A DNA stretch of 64,000 bases from Gemmatimonadota bacterium (lineage in GTDB: Bacteria; Gemmatimonadota; Gemmatimonadetes; Gemmatimonadales; GWC2-71-9): the NCBI GenBank assembly GCA_040388535.1, contig JAZKBR010000002.1, positions 252,630 through 316,629 of the forward strand, read 5' to 3'. Shown piece after piece: positions 41,976 to 50,552 of this stretch (within the stretch, counting starts at the first letter, position 1; every line of letters starts with the position of its first letter). The notes under the pieces were generated by a model that was not told the origin of the DNA, did not search any database, and saw only the letters and a list, made by a program, of their open reading frames with translations. Both the position numbers and the translations under genes were made by a program.

Positions 41976-42359
41976 ATGGGCAGCTTCAGGCGGGGTGGCT
42001 TGGCATTGACGATTCGTCGCGCGCTTTCAGGCGTTGCGACGGTTGCGCAGTTGCTGCTGCTCATCATGCCGCTGGTCGACCGCAACGAGAACGGCAGCGC
42101 TCCCGTCTCGATCCAGTCGCTGGTCGCCGGCTCCGGCAGCTCGATGGGCGCGGCAACGCCGACGAGCACGACGCATCACGACGCGACCACCTGCCCTGCC
42201 TGTATCGCCCAGACCCTCTTCGCGCACGTCGCCTTTGGCGTCCGTCTGCCGACCAGCATCGTGTCGGAACGCGCGCCTGCCGATGTCCGACCGCTTCTCC
42301 TCCCGCATCACGATCCGCCCTCCAGCCATCAGTCGCGCGCACCACCTGCTGTCAGCTGA
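41976..42359 (+). CDS. Small His/Cys protein preceding metal-efflux genes
   Basis: A 127-aa protein of unrecognised family. ATG at 41976 gives a short basic start, one hydrophobic helix (about 22-35, VATVAQLLLLIMPLV) and a periplasmic-looking part with HHDATTCPACIAQTLFAH, a His-His-x(4)-Cys-x2-Cys site suited to metal binding, and a Pro/His-rich tail. It is 63 bases upstream of the efflux genes on the same strand, so a metal-sensing, chaperone or delivery role is plausible but inferred. The ribosome site is poor and the exact start uncertain. Confidence 0.6.
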   Translation: MGSFRRGGLALTIRRALSGVATVAQLLLLIMPLVDRNENGSAPVSIQSLVAGSGSSMGAATPTSTTHHDATTCPACIAQTLFAHVAFGVRLPTSIVSERAPADVRPLLLPHHDPPSSHQSRAPPAVS

Positions 42360-42422
42360 CGCGTAGTCGGTAGTCGAGTCGCGCCCATCAGGGCCGATTC
42401 GCGTCTCTCACGGCAGGGAAAC

Positions 42423-43778
42423 ATGCGAACTTTTCTTGGCGCGCTCGCGCTGGCAGCCCATGCCAGCGCCGGGCTCGGTCAACAGGCAACAGGTACAACC
42501 GCTACCGGCGCGACGGCGCCGATCATCGGACCGGAATGCGCCCTGGCGCAGTCCGCGGCTGGTGCGCGACCCGATGGCCCACTCTGCCTCTCGCGGGCCG
42601 GAGCGATTGCCGGTGCGCTGATCGCGAATCCGCAGTTGCAGGTTGCCGGCGCCGTGGCGCAGCAGGCACGCGCCGGGAAGGTGATGGGTGCCGCGCTCCC
42701 CGACCCAGTCTTCGGCGCCGAGTGGGACAACTCGAAGGGCCCGTTCGGCCTCGGCGGCCACGACAGCAAAGTCGTCGGCGCCTCGATCACCATCCCGTTC
42801 GTCAACAAGTTCCGGCTCAACTCCAGGATCGGCACGGCGGGGATCCGGCAGAGCGAATCGGATTCGGTAACAGTGCGGCAGGCGATCGCGGCGCAGACTT
42901 CCCAGACCTACGACGCGTTGCTCGCGGCGCTGCGGCACCAGGCCAACCTGCGACAGGCCGACTCCCTCGCGGTGGAGTTTCTGGCCAGGACGCAGTCGCG
43001 CTTCGAGGCCGGCACAGTGGCGCGTCTCGATGTCGTGAACGCGCAGGTGGGCGTGGCTCAGGCCCGCAACGACCTGATGGCCAACGAGCCCGACATTGCC
43101 AATGCGCGGGCCTCGCTCAACCGGTTGCTCGGCCGACCGCTTGGCGCACCGCTGGTTACCGCAGACACGCTGATGGTTCCGGAGACGCTTCCCGGGATTG
43201 ATGCCCTCGAAGCCGCGGCCCTGCACCAGCGCCCCGAGCTGCGATCGCTGCAACATCAGCGCGACGGCGCCCGGGCCGCGACCACACTGTCACGCGAGTT
43301 CTGGCTCCCCGATCTCACCATCGGCATCGCCAAGGATTACGACGCCGCCCCAACGCCAGGCTACCTCACCACGGCGATCTCGTTTCCGATTCCGATCCTC
43401 TATCGCAATCACTCGAAGGGTGAGATCGCCTTGGCGAAATCGCGCGAGGACGAACTCGCCGCGAGCTACCGCGACCTCACGGCCGCGGTGAGTGAAGAGG
43501 TGCGCCAGAGTTACGCTGCAGCGGCCACCGCCCAGCGCCAGGCCGTGTTCATCCGCGACGAACTGCTGCCGGCCGCACGCCAGGCCTATCGCATCGCCGC
43601 TGCGAGCTACGCCCTCGGCGGCTCGTCGGCGCTCGAGGTCAACGCTGCACGGGTGGCGCTGGTCGCTGCCGAAAGTCAGTACACCGATGCCCTCGCCGCT
43701 TCGAACACGGCGCGGGCCGACCTCGAGCGCGCGGTGGCCTCACCGCTCGCGACGTTTGGAACGGGAGTCTCCCAATGA
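42423..43778 (+). CDS. Outer-membrane efflux protein, CzcC/TolC family
   Basis: A 451-aa protein with signal peptide (about 1-19), then the helical repeats of outer-membrane factors. Typical conserved spots include LALLAALRHQANLRQAD-like coiled-coil parts, RFEAGTVARLDVVNAQVGVAQ and, in the second repeat, AYRIAAASYALGGSSALEVNAARVALV. It forms the outer-membrane channel of the tripartite RND pump encoded with the next two genes, and overlaps the adaptor gene by four bases. Confidence 0.9.
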   Translation: MRTFLGALALAAHASAGLGQQATGTTATGATAPIIGPECALAQSAAGARPDGPLCLSRAGAIAGALIANPQLQVAGAVAQQARAGKVMGAALPDPVFGAEWDNSKGPFGLGGHDSKVVGASITIPFVNKFRLNSRIGTAGIRQSESDSVTVRQAIAAQTSQTYDALLAALRHQANLRQADSLAVEFLARTQSRFEAGTVARLDVVNAQVGVAQARNDLMANEPDIANARASLNRLLGRPLGAPLVTADTLMVPETLPGIDALEAAALHQRPELRSLQHQRDGARAATTLSREFWLPDLTIGIAKDYDAAPTPGYLTTAISFPIPILYRNHSKGEIALAKSREDELAASYRDLTAAVSEEVRQSYAAAATAQRQAVFIRDELLPAARQAYRIAAASYALGGSSALEVNAARVALVAAESQYTDALAASNTARADLERAVASPLATFGTGVSQ

Positions 43779-44929
43779 TCGGCAGCCCGGCACGCAATGC
43801 GCTCGCGCTCATCTTTGGCATCACCCTGGCCATCGCAGGGTGCGGCCGCAGCAAGGCACCCGACACGACCACCGTCACCACCAGCAGCGATGGCGGCACG
43901 GTCGTGACGCCGGAGCAGCGCAAGCAGATCCTGACCACGCCGGTGGAACGGAAGGCGTTCTCGCCCACGATCCTCACCACCGGAACGGTGCAGTTCAACG
44001 GCGACAAGTCGACCCAGATGCTGGCGACGATTTCCGGGCCGGTCTCGCGGTTGCTCGTGAACACGGGGGATGTGGTCCATCCGGGACAGCAGCTCGCTAC
44101 GGTCGCATCACCCGACTTCGCCAGCACCGTCGCCGACTATCGCAAGGCCGAGGCGTCTCTCCGGAATGCCCAGCGCATTGCGACTCTCGATGAGAAGCTT
44201 TACGCCAATGACGCACTGGCGCGCGCCGAACTCGATCAGGCCCATAGCGACCTCGCCGCCGCTGAAGCAGATCGCGACGCTGCCCTGCAGCAGGTGGCCG
44301 CGCTCGGAGTGGACTCGGTATCGATCGAAGCCATCCGCCAGGGGAAGGCGCTTGCGAGCGGACAATCGGCGCTGCGTGCGCCCATTGCAGGCGTCGTCGT
44401 CGAACGGCTGATCACGCAGGGGCAGTTGCTCGAGGCCGGAGCGACGCCGACCTTCACGATCGCGGACCTCAGCTCGGTGTGGGTGATGGGGCAGGTCTTC
44501 GAGAGCGATGCGGGTTCAGTGTATCGCGGCGAGCAGGTGATGATCAGGATCGATGGCGTCGCGGATTCGTTCCCGGGGCGAATCGACTACGTGGGCGCCC
44601 TCGTCGACCCCGACAGCAAGGCGCTCGGCGTCCGGATCCTGGTGCCGAACCTCAAGCAGCGCCTCAAGCAGAACATGCTGGTCCGCGTCGAAATCCGCGG
44701 TTCGCGTGCGCGCGAGGGGATCGTGATTCCGGTCGCGGCAGTGCTGCGCGACGACGACAATCTCCCCTTCGTCTATGTCGATGCCGGCAAGGACCATTTC
44801 AGTCGCCGGCGCATCGGACTCGGTGGCCGGACCGGCGATGTGTACGAGGTCACCAGCGGTCTTGCCGCGGGTGAACAGGTCGTGATCCAGGGCGCGCTCT
44901 TCCTCCAGCAGGCCGCCGGTTCCCAGTGA
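43775..44929 (+). CDS. RND efflux periplasmic adaptor (CzcB/CusB type), lipoprotein
   Basis: A 384-aa membrane-fusion protein. The signal peptide ends in lipobox Cys23 (LAIAGC), so it is anchored by lipid. The chain has the barrel-sandwich (lipoyl-like) halves (ISGPVSRLLVNTGDVVHPGQ and APIAGVVVERLITQGQLLEAG), an alpha-helical hairpin between them, a beta-barrel (VWVMGQVFESDAGSV) and a membrane-proximal domain. It links the inner-membrane pump to the outer-membrane factor. It overlaps both neighbours by four bases. Confidence 0.93.
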   Translation: MIGSPARNALALIFGITLAIAGCGRSKAPDTTTVTTSSDGGTVVTPEQRKQILTTPVERKAFSPTILTTGTVQFNGDKSTQMLATISGPVSRLLVNTGDVVHPGQQLATVASPDFASTVADYRKAEASLRNAQRIATLDEKLYANDALARAELDQAHSDLAAAEADRDAALQQVAALGVDSVSIEAIRQGKALASGQSALRAPIAGVVVERLITQGQLLEAGATPTFTIADLSSVWVMGQVFESDAGSVYRGEQVMIRIDGVADSFPGRIDYVGALVDPDSKALGVRILVPNLKQRLKQNMLVRVEIRGSRAREGIVIPVAAVLRDDDNLPFVYVDAGKDHFSRRRIGLGGRTGDVYEVTSGLAAGEQVVIQGALFLQQAAGSQ

Positions 44930-47900
44930 CCGAGCCGCACAGCAGCCACGGCCATCTGCCGTCGGCCGACACCTCGACCACCAAGCTGTCGGTGATTCAC
45001 CGCATAGTGGCCACCGCACTCGCGCAGCCGATCCTCGTCCTGCTCGCGAGTGTGGCACTGGTGGCCGTCGGCATCTGGTCATTTTCCCGGCTGCCGATTG
45101 ACGCTTACCCCGACCTCTCCCCGCCGATCGTGAGCATCTCGACGCAGTGGGCCGGGCAGGCGGCCGAGGAGATCGAGCGCGAGATCACGGTGCCGATCGA
45201 GACCGAACTCAACGGCATTCCTGGCGTGCACGTGCTGCGCTCGGTGTCGTTCTTCGGACTCTCGTCGGTCGACCTCACGTTCGACGACGGCGTCGATCCG
45301 TATTTCGCGCGCCAGCAGGTATTCGAGCGACTCGCCGATGTTGAACTCCCCGACGGCGTCAGCGCCGGCGTGGAACCGCTCTTCTCGCCGTCCGGTCTCG
45401 TCTACCGCTATGTGCTGGAAAGCCCCGACCGATCGCCGATGGAACTCAAGACGATCAACGACTGGCTTATTGCCAAGGCTTACAAGTCGGTGAAGGGCGT
45501 GGCGGATATGTCGGGGTTCGGCGGCCCGACGATGGAATACCACGTGGTGCTCGATCCGACCCGGCTCGCCGGCGCGGGGCTGGCGGTGTCCGACGTGGTG
45601 GATGCCCTCGACAAAAACAACAGCAACGCCGGCGGCGGCTTCTACTCCGAGGGCGGGCAGTTCTACTACGTCCGCGGACTCGGTCGCCTGCAGACGCCCG
45701 AGGACATCGGCAACGTGGTGCTCGCCGTGCGTGGCGGCACACCCATCCTGATTCGCAACGTCGGTCAGGTCGAGATTGGGAACGCGCCCCGCACCGGGCT
45801 GTTCGGCTTCAACAAGAACAGTGACGCCGTCGAAGGCGTCATCCTGATGCGCACCGGCGAGCAGGCGCAGACCGTCCTGAAGGGGGTGCAGGCCAAGACG
45901 GCGGAGCTGAACAGCTCGGTGCTCCCCAAGGATATCCGGATTAAGCCGTACTACGACCGCAGCAATCTCATCGAGCTGACTACGCGCACGGTCGCGGAAA
46001 ATCTCGGCCGCGGCATCTTTCTCGTGGTGGCGGTGCTGATCTTCTTCCTCTTCGATGTTCGCTCGGGGCTGATTGTCGCGGCGACCATTCCGCTGGCCCT
46101 GCTCTTCGCCTTCATCTGCCTCGACCTCAAGCACATTCCGGCGAACCTGCTGTCTATCGGTGCCATCGACTTCGGCATCCTGGTCGATGGCGCAGTGGTG
46201 ATGGTCGAGAATATCCACCGGACGCTCGCCCGAAAACACGGCACGGTGTATTCCATCCGGGAAGTGATCGCCGAGGCGGCCGCGGAGGTCGATCGACCGA
46301 TCGTGTATGCCGTCGCGATCATCGTGGCAGGGTTCCTCCCGATCTACGTGCTCACCGGCCCGTCAGGGCGGCTCTTCACGCCGATGGCCGACACCACGAT
46401 CTTCGCGCTCATCGGTTCGTTGATCCTCGCACTCACGGTCCTGCCGGTGCTTTGCGCCGTGGTGCTTCGGAAGGGCGTGCAGGAGCGGCGCAACGGTGCC
46501 TTCGAGTGGGTTCGCGAGCGCTACGTCCGCGCGCTCGACTGGTGCCTGGCGCGGCCGCGTCTCACGGTGGGCGGGTCGACCGCGATCTTTGCCGCCGCAC
46601 TGCTGCTCGCGACCCGCCTGGGTGCGGAGTTCATGCCGCACCTTGATGAAGGGGCGCTCTGGGTCCGGGCCACGATGCCCGCGACCATCTCGCTGGACGA
46701 ATCGGCGCGGCTGGTGCCGCAGATCCGCGAGATTCTGAGCACCTTTCCCGAGGTCACCGATGTGGCCTCGGAGCACGGCCGCCCCGATGACGGCAGCGAT
46801 GCCACCGGGTTCTTCAACGCCGAATTCTTCGTCGGACTCAAGCCGTACGCCGACTGGAAGGGCCCCTATCACACCAAGGCCGGCTTGATTGACGAGGTCA
46901 ACAAGAAACTCGCCCGATTCCCCGGCGTGGAATTCAACTACACTCAGCCCGCAGAAGATGCCGTCGACGAGGCCGAGACCGGGCTCAAGAGCTCGCTCGC
47001 GGTGAAGGTCTTCGGGAGTGATCTCAAGGTACTGGAGCAGAAGGCCTTCGAGATTGAAGCGGTACTGGCGCAGGTCCGCGGCATCACCCGGATCACTCAG
47101 GTTCACGAACTCGGCCAGCCCTCGCTCAACATCAAGGTCGATCGGGCCCGGGTCGCGCAGTACGGTATCAATGCGGGGGACGTCAACACCCTGATCGCGG
47201 CGGCTGTGGGCGGCGCGGCGGCCACCAAGGTGGTGCAGGGCGAACGAAGCTTTGATGTGGTGGTGCGATTGCAGGAAGAATCCCGGCGCACGCCGGAGCA
47301 GATCGGCGCGATCCTGATGGCGACCCCGAGCGGCAAGCAGGTACCGCTCCGCGAGCTCGCCGACATCCAGGTCTCGAGCGGCGCATCCTACATCTACCGC
47401 GAGAACAATTCGCGCTATATCGGGGTCCAGTTCGCGGTGGTCGGTCGCGATCTCGCGGGTGCAGTTCAGGATGCCCAGAAGCAGGTTGCGGCGAAGGTGA
47501 AGCTCCCCGGCGGCTATCGTGCCGACTGGGGCGGCGAGTACGAGGACTATACCGCGTCGCGCGGGCAGCTCGCGTTCGTGTTACCGCTCACCATCATCCT
47601 GATTTTCGTGCTGCTCTTCGCGCTGTACCGCAACTTCTCGTTTCCGCTGATTACCGTGGTGGGTGTCGTGCTTTCGGCGCCGGTAGGAGGGCTGCTCGCA
47701 CTTGCGGCCACCGGCACACCACTCTCCGTCTCGTCGGGGATCGGCTTCCTCGCGCTCTTCGGCGTCTCGGTGCAGACCGCCGTGGTCTACATCTCCTACG
47801 TCAACGAATTGCGCTTGCGAGGGATGGGCATCGCCTCGGCCGCACGCGAAGCGGCCTCGCACCGACTCCGACCGATCATGATGACGGCGCTGGTCGCCGC

Positions 47901-48069
47901 GCTCGGCCTGTTGCCTGCGGCCTTTTCGACCGGAGTCGGTTCCGACTCGCAGAAGCCGTTCGCGCTGGTGATTGTGGGGGGACTCTTCTCGCGATTGCTG
48001 ATCTCGGTCTTCCTGATGCCGGTGCTCTATGTCGGCACGGCGCGCGAGGGCGACCGACTCGAGGTCTAG
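44926..48069 (+). CDS. Heavy-metal efflux RND transporter (CzcA family)
   Basis: A 1047-aa inner-membrane proton/metal antiporter with 12 transmembrane helices and two large periplasmic loops. Helix 4 contains DFGILVDGAVVMVEN, with Asp415, Asp421 and Glu428 spaced as in CzcA. This pattern typifies divalent-cation pumps (Co, Zn, Cd or Ni) rather than Cu/Ag pumps, which lack the first Asp. GTG start overlaps the adaptor stop. It ends seven bases from the convergent SUI1 gene stop. Metal specificity is a prediction only. Confidence 0.93.
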   Translation: MTEPHSSHGHLPSADTSTTKLSVIHRIVATALAQPILVLLASVALVAVGIWSFSRLPIDAYPDLSPPIVSISTQWAGQAAEEIEREITVPIETELNGIPGVHVLRSVSFFGLSSVDLTFDDGVDPYFARQQVFERLADVELPDGVSAGVEPLFSPSGLVYRYVLESPDRSPMELKTINDWLIAKAYKSVKGVADMSGFGGPTMEYHVVLDPTRLAGAGLAVSDVVDALDKNNSNAGGGFYSEGGQFYYVRGLGRLQTPEDIGNVVLAVRGGTPILIRNVGQVEIGNAPRTGLFGFNKNSDAVEGVILMRTGEQAQTVLKGVQAKTAELNSSVLPKDIRIKPYYDRSNLIELTTRTVAENLGRGIFLVVAVLIFFLFDVRSGLIVAATIPLALLFAFICLDLKHIPANLLSIGAIDFGILVDGAVVMVENIHRTLARKHGTVYSIREVIAEAAAEVDRPIVYAVAIIVAGFLPIYVLTGPSGRLFTPMADTTIFALIGSLILALTVLPVLCAVVLRKGVQERRNGAFEWVRERYVRALDWCLARPRLTVGGSTAIFAAALLLATRLGAEFMPHLDEGALWVRATMPATISLDESARLVPQIREILSTFPEVTDVASEHGRPDDGSDATGFFNAEFFVGLKPYADWKGPYHTKAGLIDEVNKKLARFPGVEFNYTQPAEDAVDEAETGLKSSLAVKVFGSDLKVLEQKAFEIEAVLAQVRGITRITQVHELGQPSLNIKVDRARVAQYGINAGDVNTLIAAAVGGAAATKVVQGERSFDVVVRLQEESRRTPEQIGAILMATPSGKQVPLRELADIQVSSGASYIYRENNSRYIGVQFAVVGRDLAGAVQDAQKQVAAKVKLPGGYRADWGGEYEDYTASRGQLAFVLPLTIILIFVLLFALYRNFSFPLITVVGVVLSAPVGGLLALAATGTPLSVSSGIGFLALFGVSVQTAVVYISYVNELRLRGMGIASAAREAASHRLRPIMMTALVAALGLLPAAFSTGVGSDSQKPFALVIVGGLFSRLLISVFLMPVLYVGTAREGDRLEV

Positions 48070-48075
48070 CGCGGA

Positions 48076-48444
48076 TCAGCCGCCGACACGCTTCACCTTC
48101 ATCCCGCGCACGGTCAGCTCGGCGATCACCACATCCCGGTGATCGCCCTGAATCTCGATGACGCCGTCCTTCACGGTGCCGCCGGAACCACAGCGCTTCT
48201 TGAGCTGAGTGCCCAGCTGTTCGAGGTCGGCGGGAGAAAGGGGGACACCACGGATCACCGTGACGCCCTTCCCTTTCCGGCCACTCGTTTCGCGACCGAC
48301 GCGCACGATGCCATCGCCAGCGGGCACGGCCGTCGAGTGGCGGCAGCGACACTGGTTGATCTGCTGACGACAATCGGGGCAGGTTCGCCCCAGCTCGGTA
48401 GAGTAGACCAGGCCGCCGCGTGGCGGGCGGGGTCGCGATGGCAT
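48076..48444 (-). CDS. SUI1/YciH family translation factor
   Basis: A 122-aa protein with the SUI1 (eIF1-like) fold: KGKGVTVIRGVPLSPADLEQLGTQLKKRCGSGGTVKDGVIEIQGDHRD, conserved in YciH. ATG at 48444 follows AGGAG with a 6-base spacer. An N-terminal CPDCRQQINQCRC segment has four Cys in two C-x(2-3)-C pairs and may bind zinc. In E. coli, YciH influences start-site fidelity under stress; the role here is inferred. It is last in a run of minus-strand genes. Confidence 0.9.
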   Translation of the reverse strand: MPSRPRPPRGGLVYSTELGRTCPDCRQQINQCRCRHSTAVPAGDGIVRVGRETSGRKGKGVTVIRGVPLSPADLEQLGTQLKKRCGSGGTVKDGVIEIQGDHRDVVIAELTVRGMKVKRVGG

Positions 48445-48502
48445 CACTGCTCCTGAACCTTCGGGATCGGATACGAACGGCGCAGCAAAGTAACGCGGGG
48501 CC

Positions 48503-48802
48503 TCACCGCCGTCGCAGCAATCCCCAGACAACCAGGATCACGCCTGCCGTCGAGATGGCGAGCGCCATCAGGGCCATTCGTCGGGCGCGGGCCACCGCAG
48601 CAAAGGCATCCTCGTCGAGGTAGAGTCGGCCGAGTTCGCCGTCGCGGAGAATGCCCCGGCTGCGGAGCGACTGCAGGGCGCTGATCTCGAGGCCGAGTTC
48701 GGATGGGGCCCGCGCCGTGGCACGACCGATGGCGTGAGCATGGCGGAACACGTCGGCCACGCCACGTTCGCGAAAGGCGATCATCTCGCCAAAGCCACTC
48801 AT
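48503..48802 (-). CDS. Hypothetical membrane protein, 99 aa
   Basis: The ATG at 48802 follows GGAGG with a 7-base spacer. The N-terminal 75 residues are soluble, helical and charged (MSGFGEMIAFRERGVADVF); one C-terminal transmembrane helix (ALMALAISTAGVILVVWGLL) ends in RRR, which suggests tail-anchoring with most of the protein in the cytoplasm. No family recognised. It lies 58 bases from the lipoprotein gene and 58 from the SUI1 gene. Confidence 0.7.
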   Translation of the reverse strand: MSGFGEMIAFRERGVADVFRHAHAIGRATARAPSELGLEISALQSLRSRGILRDGELGRLYLDEDAFAAVARARRMALMALAISTAGVILVVWGLLRRR

Positions 48803-48860
48803 TGCGGCACCTCCTGCAGGAACGTTCCCTGCTAACGCTACCGCGCGGTGCAGCTCCCGG

Positions 48861-49073
48861 CTATGGCTCCTGCGCCAGGGAATCGCGGAGGGCGTTGCGC
48901 GCCACCGCCGTATCGCCAGCGCGGGTGGCTCCGCGAACACCGCCGGCGCCGGGCAGTTTCGACTGTCCGATGATTGAATCCCGCTCGCGTTCGGTGCGCG
49001 CAGGCGGTGGCGCCGACTTGCAGGCAGCGAGGAGAAGCAGGCCACAGGCGATGCATCGCAATGAAACGCTCAT
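48861..49073 (-). CDS. Small lipoprotein, 70 aa
   Basis: A 70-aa protein starting MSVSLRCIACGLLLLAAC: a short signal peptide with a lipobox ending in Cys18. The rest is Arg/Pro/Asp-rich and probably unstructured. The ATG overlaps the GNAT gene stop (ATGA), which supports expression. Function unknown. Confidence 0.65.
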   Translation of the reverse strand: MSVSLRCIACGLLLLAACKSAPPPARTERERDSIIGQSKLPGAGGVRGATRAGDTAVARNALRDSLAQEP

Positions 49074-49570
49074 ACTCCCTCCGATCGCACCGCGAGCGCA
49101 TCGAGCGCGCTCCCGGTGACACGAAAGATGGTCCATTCCGACATCGGCACGGCGCCAAGCGACTCATAGAAGCGGATGGCGTCGGCGTTCCAGTCGAGCA
49201 CCGACCACTCGAGTCGGCCACAGTTCCGTTCGAGGGCAATCGCCGCGAGCCGTACCAGGAGTCTGGTACCGATGCCCAGACCACGAAATGCCGGGAAGAC
49301 GAAGAGATCTTCGAGGTAGAGGCCGCGCTGGGCGAGGAAGGTCGAATAGTTGTGGAAGAAGAGGGCAAAGCCGGCGGGGGCTCCGTCGACTTCGGCGATG
49401 ATCACCTCTGCATCTGGTCGGGAACCGAAGAGCGACGCGTGGATCAGCGGTTCCGTCGCCACCACCGAATCGGCGAGGCGTTCATACTCCGCCAGTCCCT
49501 TGATGAGGGTGAGGATCAACGGCGTATCCTCGGGCACGGCGGCGCGGATCTCGATCGTCGGCATCGTCAT
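49070..49570 (-). CDS. GNAT-family N-acetyltransferase
   Basis: A 166-aa acetyl-CoA-dependent acyltransferase. The acetyl-CoA motif A region reads LEDLFVFPAFRGLGIGTRLL (R-G-x-G-x-G), followed by RLEWSVLDWNADAIRFYESLGA, a pattern close to spermidine/diamine and thialysine acetyltransferases. Polyamines or amines are possible substrates; not proven. ATG at 49570 overlaps the stop of the membrane-protein gene; longer in-frame readings lie inside that gene. Confidence 0.88.
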   Translation of the reverse strand: MTMPTIEIRAAVPEDTPLILTLIKGLAEYERLADSVVATEPLIHASLFGSRPDAEVIIAEVDGAPAGFALFFHNYSTFLAQRGLYLEDLFVFPAFRGLGIGTRLLVRLAAIALERNCGRLEWSVLDWNADAIRFYESLGAVPMSEWTIFRVTGSALDALAVRSEGV

Positions 49571-50517
49571 CCCCGGATGGCCGCCTGGGCCCATCCCAGG
49601 ATCAGCACCAGCGCCGCCAGCTTGCCGACCCGAGGCCAGCGCGGCCACAACACGCCAATACTCGCGGCCACCACCAGCATCGCGACCACCACCAGCGGGA
49701 AGACCGCCGCGAGATCGGGTGCAGCAGCCCCCGTCAGTAGCAGCGAGTGCGCCGCGAGCCCGGCCGCGTAGGCGAGCGCGATCACGCCGGCCGCCGGGTA
49801 GAGGCGTCGCAGGAAGGCACCTTCGGGGCGTCGACGCGCTTCGCGGCGCCACGCCACCACGACAATCGCGATGAGCAGCAGCGAGATGTCGGCGATCGCA
49901 AACCAGCGGAGCGTCGGATTCCCAATACCCGGGGCAAGCTGCTCGCCAATGATGCTCCCCGCAGCGCGTAACATCCGATCGAGCCCACCGCGCCAGAGCA
50001 CGCTTCCAGCGATCGGCCAGCCATCACCGGTCCAGTGCGAGAGGGCGAGCAACAGCAGCAGGGGAACCAGTGCGAAGGCGACTCGACGAATCGGCGAACG
50101 CGATCGGCCGCTTCCCGAGAGATACGCCCACGCGACGGCCGCGGCGGGCAAGCCAATGCCCGCAGGCGCCACATAGACCGCGACGACCGCCGCGAGGGTG
50201 CCATACGCCAGCGAGAAGCGCGGCGCGTGCAGCATCACCGCGAGCGTCGCCAGCATCAGCGTGAGAAGCGGTGGGCCGATCAGTGAAGCACTGTGCAGCG
50301 GAATGAAACCGGGAAGCACGACCACCATCAGCGCCGCGCCCACACCGGCCACTGGCCCCGCCGCGGCGTCCACGATCGAGAGCGTGAGAGCGGCACTGAT
50401 GCCGCCGCAGATCGCCGGCAGCAGCGGACCGAGCGAGGCGGACCAGGCCCCCTCCATCCCCACGATGTAGAATGACCCTCCTGCACGGGCGCGCCACCAG
50501 ATCACGGCCGCCGCCAC
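49567..50517 (-). CDS. Multispanning membrane protein
   Basis: A 316-aa polytopic protein with eight or nine hydrophobic helices and Ala/Leu/Val-rich composition. No catalytic motif or family is recognised. The GTG at 50517 is the first usual start; in-frame CTG at 50556 overlaps the fadJ stop and could be the true, coupled start, adding 13 residues. It sits between fadJ and the acetyltransferase gene, all on one strand. Confidence 0.7.
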   Translation of the reverse strand: MAAAVIWWRARAGGSFYIVGMEGAWSASLGPLLPAICGGISAALTLSIVDAAAGPVAGVGAALMVVVLPGFIPLHSASLIGPPLLTLMLATLAVMLHAPRFSLAYGTLAAVVAVYVAPAGIGLPAAAVAWAYLSGSGRSRSPIRRVAFALVPLLLLLALSHWTGDGWPIAGSVLWRGGLDRMLRAAGSIIGEQLAPGIGNPTLRWFAIADISLLLIAIVVVAWRREARRRPEGAFLRRLYPAAGVIALAYAAGLAAHSLLLTGAAAPDLAAVFPLVVVAMLVVAASIGVLWPRWPRVGKLAALVLILGWAQAAIRG

Positions 50518-50552
50518 AAGCCAGGCGAGGATCGCCCGTCGACGCGGGGGAG

